This document shows positions 1 through 4,326 of a stretch of DNA of 6,787 nucleotides, one piece after another. Source of the stretch: Candidatus Buchananbacteria bacterium (GTDB lineage Bacteria; Patescibacteriota; Patescibacteriia; CAIXNZ01); assembly GCA_030592165.1 (NCBI GenBank), contig JAUVKC010000055.1:1-6787 (forward strand). Reading direction: 5' to 3'. The notes beneath the pieces were generated by a model. The model saw nothing but the letters and a program-made list of their open reading frames with translations, was not told the DNA's origin and searched no databases. A program made the translations under genes and the position numbers. Numbering within the stretch: position 1 is the first letter of the stretch; every line of letters starts with the position of its first letter.

Positions 1-1034
1 AAAAAACGATATTTATGCTTAATGCAATGATGATAAGCTGTATTGATAAATTTTGTGCCAGCAAGAGCTGAGACTAGGAGAATAAGGCTGGAATTAGGTA
101 AATGGAAATTTGTGATTAGCGAATCGATGAATTTGAATTTATAACCTGGGTAGATGTAGATTGAGGTATTTTGGCTTTGGGCTTTGAGCTTTGGGCAGAG
201 GGCTGAGGTTACGCAAGTCTCAAGAACTCTAACAGAAGTTGTGCCAACTGCAATGATTCTTCTTTTTTCCTTTTTAGCTTTATTCAAACGATTAGCAGTT
301 GCTTTATCAAGTTCAAAATATTCCTCATGAATTTGATGTTTAGTAATATCATTTTCTTTAATCGGTGAGAAAGTACCTAACCCGACATGTAAAGTGATAA
401 ATTCGATTTGTACTCCTTTGTTTTTTAATTTTTTAAAAATTCTTTTTGTAAAATGTAATCCCGCAGTCGGAGCAGCAACTGAACCTAGTTTTTTTGGATC
501 AGCAAAAATATTTTGGTATTCATTTTGTTTGGCTAGGCGTTTAATGTATGGGGGAGTTGGCATTTGGCCAATTTTGAAAATTTGCTTGATTAATTTTGTG
601 CCAGAAAGATTAAATTTTATTTGAGCGGTGTTGTTTTTTTGAGAAATAATTTTACCGGACAAGATTGGAGGCTCTTGGCTACTTGAATTATTTAAATAAA
701 TTTTAGCCCCGATTTGTTTTTTGATTGGTAAATTTCCAACCAAGCATTGCCAAGTATCAGTGTTTATTTGTTTAAGTAATAAAATTTCTACTTTACCTCC
801 GGTTTCTTTTTTACCAAGTAGCCTTGCCGGGATAACTTTAGAATTATTAAAAACTAAAACATCTCCTTTTTGTAGATAGTTTGTTAAATTTAAAAATTTT
901 TCGTCCTCAATTGTTTGTTCCTTTTTATCCAAAACTAAAAGTTTACAGCTGTCAGGGGGAGAAGCTGGTTTTTGAGCAATTAATTCACTAGGGAGATTAA
1001 AGTTATAGGTTCTAAGATTATATTCTTTTTTCAT
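1..1034 (-). CDS. queA: S-adenosylmethionine:tRNA ribosyltransferase-isomerase QueA (3' end cut by window edge)
   Basis: QueA transfers and isomerises the ribosyl part of S-adenosylmethionine onto 7-aminomethyl-7-deazaguanine at wobble position 34 of tRNA, giving epoxyqueuosine in queuosine synthesis in the cytoplasm. I translated the minus strand from ATG at 1034: 344 codons are open with no in-frame stop. Family blocks appear in order: LIAQKPASPPDSCKLLVLD (18-36), DVLVFNNSKVIPARL (58-72), GSVAAPTAGLHFT (184-196), TLHVGLGTFSPI (214-225), IIAVGTTSVRVLET (260-273) and SLITNFHLPNSSLILLVSALAG (305-326). Known QueA proteins are about 340-356 residues and end shortly after the HxYRF seen here at the edge, so perhaps ten residues are missing. 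The start is supported by a -10-like hexamer 6 nt upstream and there is no Shine-Dalgarno. A variable loop (about 274-292) contains a 7-bp tandem repeat. Function is recognised from the family; activity is not shown. Confidence 0.96.
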   Translation of the reverse strand, partial: MKKEYNLRTYNFNLPSELIAQKPASPPDSCKLLVLDKKEQTIEDEKFLNLTNYLQKGDVLVFNNSKVIPARLLGKKETGGKVEILLLKQINTDTWQCLVGNLPIKKQIGAKIYLNNSSSQEPPILSGKIISQKNNTAQIKFNLSGTKLIKQIFKIGQMPTPPYIKRLAKQNEYQNIFADPKKLGSVAAPTAGLHFTKRIFKKLKNKGVQIEFITLHVGLGTFSPIKENDITKHQIHEEYFELDKATANRLNKAKKEKRRIIAVGTTSVRVLETCVTSALCPKLKAQSQNTSIYIYPGYKFKFIDSLITNFHLPNSSLILLVSALAGTKFINTAYHHCIKHKYRF

Positions 1035-1040
1035 GTTTTT

Positions 1041-1069
1041 ATAATAGCAGTTTTGATTTATACTGGCTA
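1041..1069 (-). promoter_or_regulatory. Candidate promoter of queA, probably leaderless
   Basis: On the minus strand TAGCCA (1069-1064) is followed after 17 nt by TATTAT (1046-1041), preceded by TGC as in an extended -10. The -10 ends exactly 6 nt before the queA ATG, so transcription would begin at or next to the start codon. This fits the lack of any Shine-Dalgarno. Only the sequence match supports it. Confidence 0.5.
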
Positions 1070-1080
1070 ATTATTTTAAT

Positions 1081-1114
1081 AAAAAAATCCCGAGAATGTT
1101 TCATTCTCGGGATT
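1081..1114 (-). terminator. Rho-independent terminator of the ParB operon
   Basis: A perfect 13-bp inverted repeat (AATCCCGAGAATG at 1086-1098 and its complement at 1102-1114, loop TTT) is followed on the minus strand by a T run (complement of the A run at 1081-1087). It lies 26 nt past the ParB stop codon and upstream of the queA promoter, so it separates the two transcripts. Confidence 0.9.
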
Positions 1115-1140
1115 GATAATTTTATGACAATATAGTCGTT

Positions 1141-1938
1141 TTATTTTTTGTCGTTATATATCGCTTCAAAGCGTTTTTTCCATTCACCTAGCTTTCCCCC
1201 TGATTGAGTTTGCAGTTTTTCCAGATGAGCAATGATTTCTTTGGCTTGTTTGGGACTGACATCTCCTTCGGACACTAATTCTAGCAGGTGGCTCAGTGTC
1301 GCTCCATTTTTTGTTCCTACTGATCTGTATCTTGAAGTTAGGTCTCTTTTCATATCAATAATGCCATTTGATTTTTGCTTTTTTTTGCGACCAGATATGG
1401 ATTCTTTTAGCTTTTCGATTGGTACGCCATATTTTTCAGAAGCCTGACGGACATTCAGACCACCCTCACTAATTGCATCCATTGCGTTCATTGTTTTTTG
1501 CCTGTTCATTTTTGATTGAACATTATCTACCCATTTTTTTCCCAAGGTTGAGGGTAGTTCCAACAGGTCTCTTATCTTTTTTTTGCTTACTTTTTTTTCC
1601 AATAAAAGACGAATGGTATGTTCAGTATCGTCTTTTGATGGTGGTAAAGCACCCCCAGTATTGTAGCGATAAGCAGTAGCAATTAATTCAACTTTGTCAG
1701 TAGTCTCAACAATTTCTGCTTTAATTTCTTTACGACCAATTAGGTCATGTGCTGTAATACGATGACGCCCGTCAATTACTTGATAATTGGCTGTAATTGT
1801 AATGGGGGGCAATTCAACCCCGTCTTCGATCAGGCCTGCCAAATATATGGCATGATCTTCATCAAGATGTTGACGGACGTAAAAGTCTTCACTTAATTCG
1901 GACAACAGTACTGTTGATATTTTTTTCTTACTGCTCAT
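1141..1938 (-). CDS. ParB/Srx-domain DNA-binding protein with C-terminal HTH segments
   Basis: This 265-residue protein carries a ParB/Srx N-terminal fold: LPPITITANYQVIDGRHRI (43-61), with GRHR (57-60) in place of the GERR-type nucleotide-binding motif of ParB, then HDLIGRKEIKAEIVE. A ParB-like helix-turn-helix follows at about 108-145 (VSKKKIRDLLELPSTLGKKWV). A Psq-like helix-turn-helix lies at about 150-185 (GLNVRQASEKYGVPIEKLKESISGRKKK), followed by a charged C-terminus. ParB proteins bind DNA and CTP in chromosome or plasmid partition, and related proteins act as regulators or nucleases. No ParA is present here, so a partition role is not supported. The ATG lies inside the last codons of the upstream gene (11-nt overlap) and has a strong GGGAGGAG Shine-Dalgarno at 1949-1942, so the pair is one operon and probably translationally coupled. 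Domain assignment is good; the cellular role is unknown. Confidence 0.88.
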   Translation of the reverse strand: MSSKKKISTVLLSELSEDFYVRQHLDEDHAIYLAGLIEDGVELPPITITANYQVIDGRHRITAHDLIGRKEIKAEIVETTDKVELIATAYRYNTGGALPPSKDDTEHTIRLLLEKKVSKKKIRDLLELPSTLGKKWVDNVQSKMNRQKTMNAMDAISEGGLNVRQASEKYGVPIEKLKESISGRKKKQKSNGIIDMKRDLTSRYRSVGTKNGATLSHLLELVSEGDVSPKQAKEIIAHLEKLQTQSGGKLGEWKKRFEAIYNDKK

Positions 1939-2698
1939 TTTCTCCTCCCTTTTTATTTGTTTTTTTACGTAGCATTTTGTCTTTAAATTTTAATAGCTCA
2001 GTAGAAAGTTTTGATACTATTATGATTTTTTCCTTTGTTAAACTTGCAATATCTTTGTCAGTCAGATTGTCGAGTGCTCCACTTTCAATTAAAGTTAGTA
2101 AGCCTTCCATGAGATTAAAAGTGGCGTCACTCAAAGGGTCTTTACCTTTTATTTTATTAGACATAGGTTCGTTCTGGTCAAAAGTATTATTCTCAGTTGA
2201 AAAAGATACTGGCAATAATAGTAAAGCCTTTTCTTTGGCTTTCTCCAATTCATTTTTTTTATCTTTCCAGATATTCCAGATTTTTTCTTTTTTTTCTGGA
2301 CTGGAATTTTCCTGGCCATTGATGATGCTATAAATTGAAGATACTTTGATATATCCTGTTAAAGCAATCGCTTCATCAATAGTTATAATCTTAAAAGCAA
2401 TGAGTTCAGTAAAACCACGAAGAGATACTGACATATTTTCTAGTTCAATAATTCGATAGCCAAGTAAATCAAGATAACACATAAGCTTGATTTTTTTATC
2501 TGCAATGGGTATTGACCCCGTCCCATGGATCCAAGCTCTTACTGTGTCTTTATTCACATTGCAAAAATTAGCCAAACTTACTAAAAACTTTTGTTTTTTA
2601 TCGTTTTTTTTGTTCAAGTTAGCTAGTTTTGTGTTTAGATTAGCAACACATTCTTCAATGTGACCACGCATAATTTCTGGAGTATTATTTGTTCCCAT
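1928..2698 (-). CDS. Helix-turn-helix protein, first gene of the ParB operon
   Basis: I do not recognise a named family for this 256-residue protein. The N-terminal part looks like a helix-turn-helix: FLVSLANFCNVNKDTVRAW (38-56), with a recognition helix around NKDTVRAWIHG and a GSIP turn, then a helix KLMCYLDLLGY. A second helical block at about 96-145 (ITIDEAIALTGY, SIYSIINGQENSSPEKKEKI) has similar character and may be a second DNA-binding or dimerisation unit. A Lys/Glu-rich helix (about 143-160) leads to an Asn/Ser-rich linker and a helical C-terminus ending in basic residues. There is no signal peptide or membrane segment. The start is fixed by AGGAGGTGA at 2713-2705, a full anti-Shine-Dalgarno match. 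The gene overlaps the ParB gene by 11 nt. A DNA-binding partner or regulator of the ParB protein is likely by inference, but nothing here identifies a target. Confidence 0.85.
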   Translation of the reverse strand: MGTNNTPEIMRGHIEECVANLNTKLANLNKKNDKKQKFLVSLANFCNVNKDTVRAWIHGTGSIPIADKKIKLMCYLDLLGYRIIELENMSVSLRGFTELIAFKIITIDEAIALTGYIKVSSIYSIINGQENSSPEKKEKIWNIWKDKKNELEKAKEKALLLLPVSFSTENNTFDQNEPMSNKIKGKDPLSDATFNLMEGLLTLIESGALDNLTDKDIASLTKEKIIIVSKLSTELLKFKDKMLRKKTNKKGGENEQ

Positions 2699-2704
2699 TT
2701 TTAG

Positions 2705-2713
2705 TCACCTCCT
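2705..2713 (-). promoter_or_regulatory. Very strong Shine-Dalgarno of the helix-turn-helix gene
   Basis: On the minus strand AGGAGGTGA precedes the ATG at 2698 by 6 nt and is a complete complement to the 16S rRNA tail. It fixes the start. It also stands out because queA, the zinc-ribbon gene, the GIY-YIG gene, the DHH gene and valS show no such site. Confidence 0.85.
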
Positions 2714-2755
2714 AAGTTGTTAAATAACGATTTATGATAAAATTTATAATTATTT

Positions 2756-2784
2756 AATTTAGCATTTTTTGTTGTTATTGTCAA
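2756..2784 (-). promoter_or_regulatory. Promoter of the helix-turn-helix/ParB operon
   Basis: On the minus strand a consensus TTGACA (2784-2779), a 17-nt spacer and TAAATT (2761-2756) preceded by TGC form a near-ideal extended sigma-70-type promoter. Transcription would start near 2750, giving an AU-rich leader of about 50 nt before the strong Shine-Dalgarno. Two copies of TTAATTAA lie upstream of the -35 at 2805-2812 and 2823-2830. Confidence 0.75.
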
Positions 2785-2835
2785 GTAATTTTATACTAGG
2801 TAATTTAATTAAAAATTTGAGCTTAATTAATAAAT

Positions 2836-2872
2836 AAAAAGGAGCCCCGCTAAATAGCGGGGCTCCTTTTTT
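2836..2872 (-). terminator. Bidirectional-looking terminator after the zinc-ribbon gene
   Basis: A perfect 11-bp GC-rich stem (GGAGCCCCGCT at 2841-2851 with its complement at 2856-2866, loop AAAT) has an A run on the left and a T run on the right, so it can end transcription on either strand. It lies just past the stop of the zinc-ribbon gene and upstream of the ParB-operon promoter. It therefore insulates that operon from read-through. Confidence 0.92.
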
Positions 2873-2880
2873 ATGTAAAG

Positions 2881-3483
2881 TTATTTTTTCTTTTTCGGTG
2901 CAGCTTTTTTCTTAGCTGGAGCTTTCTTTTTTGCCACAGGTTTCTTAGCTACAGCTTTTTTCTTAGCTACGGGTTTCTTTTTAGCTGGAGCTTTCTTAAC
3001 GGCAGGTTTCTTATCGGGAGTTTTTGTAAGAGTAGTTTTTGTTTCTTTAACAGGTTTAGGTTTTTCTACTTTTGGTAGTTTAATGATTTTTGCAGCAACT
3101 AAAGCATTAATGATTGTATCTAGTTTAGCATTAATTTCATGACTTTGGTTTCTGCCACTTTGATTATTACCTCTAGGCGCATTATTTTTGTTTTTAGTGA
3201 AACAATTATCACAGAAAATAGGTTTACCACCACTTGGTCGAAACGGTACTTCACATTTGCTGCCACATTTGTCACAAACAGCACTAAACATTTCTCTGTT
3301 ACGGTTGTCTGATCCCCGACGATAATCACCTCGGCCTTGGTCTTGATTTTTTTTATTTTTAAAACAGTCATTACAAAAAACAGGTTTATCAGTTCTTGGT
3401 TCAAAGGGAAGATCAAATTTAGCACCGCAGTCAGCACAAATAGCTGGGTATCTAGTTGAATTGTCTTGATTAAATTTTGCCAT
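2881..3483 (-). CDS. Double zinc-ribbon protein with histone-like Lys/Ala/Pro tail
   Basis: This 200-residue cytoplasmic protein has two copies of a short zinc-ribbon: CADC...CNDC (Cys 16, 19, 37, 40) and CDKC...CDNC (Cys 70, 73, 91, 94), each with the core PF.P....KP.FC. The ribbons are separated by an Arg/Asn/Gly-rich linker (43-64). A short predicted helix (about 117-135) precedes a low-complexity tail from about 137 to the end, made of KKAPAKKK/PVAKKK-type repeats like bacterial H1-like and HU-tail proteins. Each ribbon should bind one zinc ion, and the tail should bind nucleic acid non-specifically; both points are inference from composition and family. A nucleoid- or RNA-associated role is plausible. 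ATG at 3483 is the natural start, with no Shine-Dalgarno upstream. The gene stands alone, with a terminator 15 nt beyond its TAA stop. The tail repeats are also visible as DNA repeats at about 2885-3010. Confidence 0.88.
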   Translation of the reverse strand: MAKFNQDNSTRYPAICADCGAKFDLPFEPRTDKPVFCNDCFKNKKNQDQGRGDYRRGSDNRNREMFSAVCDKCGSKCEVPFRPSGGKPIFCDNCFTKNKNNAPRGNNQSGRNQSHEINAKLDTIINALVAAKIIKLPKVEKPKPVKETKTTLTKTPDKKPAVKKAPAKKKPVAKKKAVAKKPVAKKKAPAKKKAAPKKKK

Positions 3484-3515
3484 GATTTTTAATAAATTTA
3501 TTAATAGATAATATT

Positions 3516-3545
3516 ATTTTAGCATTAATTTTAAGAAAATGATAC
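3516..3545 (-). promoter_or_regulatory. Possible promoter of the zinc-ribbon gene
   Basis: On the minus strand TAAAAT (3521-3516) is preceded by TGC as in an extended -10. The -35 region is poor (GTATCA at 3545-3540, 18-nt spacing). The leader would be about 25 nt, AT-only, without a Shine-Dalgarno. The -35 overlaps one of two TGATACT direct repeats. Confidence 0.35.
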
Positions 3546-3557
3546 TATTTTGATACT
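3540..3557. repeat. Direct repeat TGATACT, 11-bp period
   Basis: TGATACT occurs at 3540-3546 and again at 3551-3557, one helical turn apart, over the presumed -35 region of the zinc-ribbon gene. It could be an operator, but chance in AT-rich DNA is not excluded. Confidence 0.35.
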
Positions 3558-3606
3558 TGGTCTGAGTTATAATGAATAATAGTTGAAATATAGGAGATTT
3601 TTACTC

Positions 3607-3646
3607 TTGAAAAATAAATGTTTTTATGCTAATATTTGATTATAAT
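3607..3646 (+). promoter_or_regulatory. Promoter region of the tRNA cluster
   Basis: TTGAAA (3607-3612), a 17-nt spacer and TAATAT (3630-3635) preceded by TGC give a good extended promoter with a start near 3642. A perfect TATAAT (3641-3646) with no good -35 sits just downstream and would start transcription near 3653, exactly where the first tRNA-like fragment begins. Either would transcribe the fragment, tRNA-Ile and tRNA-Val together. Confidence 0.6.
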
Positions 3647-3652
3647 TTAGAA

Positions 3653-3706
3653 TTTCCGCTTGTAGCTCCTGCCTTCGCTAAAGCTTCGGCAGACAGGCAG
3701 GGGTTA
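3653..3706 (+). pseudogene. tRNA-Ile-like 5' fragment with a hairpin in its D-loop
   Basis: Positions 3653-3668 match the intact tRNA-Ile gene with its leading T (3729-3744) at 15 of 16 bases: 5' acceptor strand, TA, and the GCTC D-stem strand. The copy then departs for 29 nt (3669-3697) and returns as CAGGGGTTA (3698-3706), identical to the tRNA-Ile D-loop at 3744-3752. It ends there, so the rest of a tRNA is missing. The 29-nt insert can fold with CTGCC/GGCAG as outer stem, a TTC/TTC internal loop and GCT/AGC inside, followed by ACAGG. The copy is 25 nt upstream of the real tRNA. Confidence 0.7.
3669..3697 (+). repeat. Hairpin element, copy 1
   Basis: This GC-rich imperfect palindrome has a 5-bp stem CTGCC/GGCAG, a 3x3 internal loop, a 3-bp inner stem and the trailing segment ACAGG. 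It shares its layout, its insertion point after GCTC and its GACAGGCAG right end with the copy at 3824-3855. It resembles REP-like dispersed repeats, but other copies cannot be checked from this window. Confidence 0.65.
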
Positions 3707-3731
3707 TAAATTATATGTGTTTAAAAGGTTT

Positions 3732-3804
3732 CCGCCTGTAGCTCAGGGGTTAGAGCGCTACCCTTATAAGGTAGAAGTCGATGGTTCAATTCCATCCAGG
3801 CGGA
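3732..3804 (+). tRNA. tRNA-Ile(UAU)
   Basis: The cloverleaf was folded by hand. The acceptor stem is CCGCCTG (3732-3738) with CAGGCGG (3797-3803), and the discriminator is A3804. The D-stem is GCTC/GAGC, with GGGG in its loop. The anticodon stem is CTACC (3758-3762) with GGTAG (3770-3774), and the loop CTTATAA places the anticodon TAT at 3765-3767. The T-arm is GATGG-TTCAATT-CCATC. CCA is not encoded. Anticodon UAU reads the Ile codon AUA directly. Most bacteria use a CAU anticodon modified to lysidine by TilS for this codon, so this is an uncommon type. A73 fits an isoleucine tRNA. It is co-transcribed with tRNA-Val. Confidence 0.93.
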
Positions 3805-3810
3805 CTAATA

Positions 3811-3865
3811 GGGTGGCTAGCTCCCGCCGACGTACTTCGTACTTTGGCGGACAGGCAGTTGGTTT
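3811..3865 (+). pseudogene. tRNA-like 5' fragment with a hairpin in its D-loop, upstream of tRNA-Val
   Basis: GGGTGGCTAGCTC (3811-3823) has the form of a tRNA 5' acceptor strand, TA and GCTC D-stem. A 32-nt hairpin insert follows (3824-3855), then CAGTTGGTTT (3856-3865), which is identical to the tRNA-Val D-loop at 3891-3900. The match stops there. The acceptor strand GGGTGGC differs from GGGCATT of the adjacent tRNA-Val, so the source may be another valine-like tRNA or a diverged duplicate. The fragment starts 6 nt after tRNA-Ile and ends 13 nt before tRNA-Val. Confidence 0.62.
3824..3855 (+). repeat. Hairpin element, copy 2
   Basis: The outer stem is CCGCC/GGCGG, a GAC/TTT internal region follows, the inner stem is GTAC/GTAC around TTC, and the tail is ACAGG. 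The layout and right end match copy 1 at 3669-3697, while the inner stem sequence differs. This suggests that the folded shape, not the exact sequence, has been kept. Confidence 0.65.
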
Positions 3866-3878
3866 TAAAATTAAATTA

Positions 3879-3953
3879 GGGCATTTAGCTCAGTTGGTTT
3901 AGAGCGTCTCGTTGACGTCGAGAAGGTCATAGGTTCAAATCCTATAATGCCCA
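3879..3953 (+). tRNA. tRNA-Val(GAC)
   Basis: Hand-folded cloverleaf: acceptor GGGCATT (3879-3885) with AATGCCC (3946-3952) and discriminator A3953; D-stem GCTC/GAGC with the D-loop AGTTGGTTTA; anticodon stem TCTCG (3907-3911) with CGAGA (3919-3923); loop TTGACGT with anticodon GAC at 3914-3916; T-arm ATAGG-TTCAAAT-CCTAT. CCA is not encoded. It reads GUC and GUU, and A73 is usual for valine tRNAs. A terminator begins at its last two nucleotides. Confidence 0.95.
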
Positions 3954-3989
3954 CCCTTCGCCTTGAATACAATGGCTCAGGGTGTTTTT
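3952..3989 (+). terminator. Rho-independent terminator of the tRNA operon, overlapping the tRNA-Val end
   Basis: The stem is CACCC (3952-3956) with GGGTG (3980-3984), a TTC/TCA internal loop, then GCCTTG with CAA-T-GGC and the loop AATA, followed by TTTTT (3985-3989). The first two bases of the stem are C72 and A73 of tRNA-Val, so the terminator and the finished acceptor stem compete for them until the transcript is processed. Confidence 0.82.
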
Positions 3990-4032
3990 AACACCTAGAG
4001 CGATCTCATTCACTAGGAATCGAGGAAGTGAC

Positions 4033-4038
4033 TATACT
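4033..4038 (+). promoter_or_regulatory. -10-like element of the GIY-YIG gene, leaderless arrangement
   Basis: TATACT ends 6 nt before the ATG at 4045, the same spacing as in queA, and no Shine-Dalgarno lies at a usable distance. No good -35 is seen. A GAGGAAG at 4022-4028 is too far upstream to act as a ribosome site. Confidence 0.4.
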
Positions 4039-4044
4039 TAATAT

Positions 4045-4293
4045 ATGAATTTAAAACCTTATTTTGTTTATATTGTAGAATGTAGCGACAGTACTTATTA
4101 TACTGGGATTTCTTATGATATTGAGCAAAGGATCAAAAAACATAATAGTGGTAAAGGTGCCAAATATACTAGGGCAAGATTACCAGTAAAATTAAAATAC
4201 AGTAAAAAATTAAAATCATATAATGCAGCTTGTGGGAGAGAGGCTGAGATAAAAAGGATGAGTAGGCAAGAAAAAGAGAAATTATTTAAATAA
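4045..4293 (+). CDS. GIY-YIG domain protein, YhbQ/UPF0213-like
   Basis: This 82-residue single-domain protein matches the small GIY-YIG nuclease family in length. The paired tyrosine motifs are FVYIVEC (7-13, in place of GIY) and YYTGIS (18-23, in place of YIG). They are followed by the conserved arginine in DIEQRIKKHN (25-34), GKGAKYTRARLPVKLKY (36-52), and the metal-binding glutamate region REAEIKRMSRQEKEKL (65-80). The fold is a metal-dependent endonuclease domain. Members of this small family are linked to DNA damage in some bacteria, but the physiological role is poorly known. It is a monocistronic gene just after the tRNA terminator, convergent with the HD-domain gene and sharing a terminator with it. 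The start at 4045 is the only ATG before the motif and has no Shine-Dalgarno. The key tyrosines, arginine and glutamate are present, so it is probably an active domain. Confidence 0.92.
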   Translation: MNLKPYFVYIVECSDSTYYTGISYDIEQRIKKHNSGKGAKYTRARLPVKLKYSKKLKSYNAACGREAEIKRMSRQEKEKLFK

Positions 4294-4320
4294 AAAACCC
4301 TGACAGTTGTCAGAGTTTTT
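4294..4320. terminator. Shared bidirectional terminator between convergent genes
   Basis: CTGAC (4300-4304) pairs with GTCAG (4309-4313) around AGTT. Flanking A and T runs extend the stem and provide a U tract on both strands. Pairing is better on the minus strand, where only a T-G wobble interrupts it, than on the plus strand, where there is a C-A mismatch. It lies in the 33-nt gap between the stop codons of the GIY-YIG and HD genes. Confidence 0.85.
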
Positions 4321-4326
4321 TGCTGT

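Noticed and set aside
394..624. Plus-strand 76-codon frame and possible small gene
   Set aside because: It lies antisense to conserved QueA motifs and has no ribosome site.
1232..2333. Several plus-strand open frames opposite the ParB and helix-turn-helix genes
   Set aside because: They are antisense shadows rich in Phe/Ser/Leu, without ribosome sites or recognisable domains, while the minus-strand genes have domains, promoter and Shine-Dalgarno.
1141..2698. Complete plasmid partition (ParABS) locus
   Set aside because: No ParA-type ATPase is present and no parS-like palindrome was recognised; the partner is an HTH protein.
3120..3437. Alternative 105-codon minus-strand frame inside the zinc-ribbon gene
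   Set aside because: It is an out-of-frame overlap; the zinc-ribbon frame has eight ordered cysteines and a natural start and stop.
3660..3870. CRISPR array
   Set aside because: Only two hairpin copies exist, their inner sequences differ, and they are separated by a tRNA gene rather than unique spacers.
3717..3902. Open reading frame of 61 codons across the tRNA cluster on the plus strand
   Set aside because: It runs through tRNA-Ile and the second tRNA-like fragment into the tRNA-Val gene; its codons are explained entirely by tRNA and hairpin sequence.
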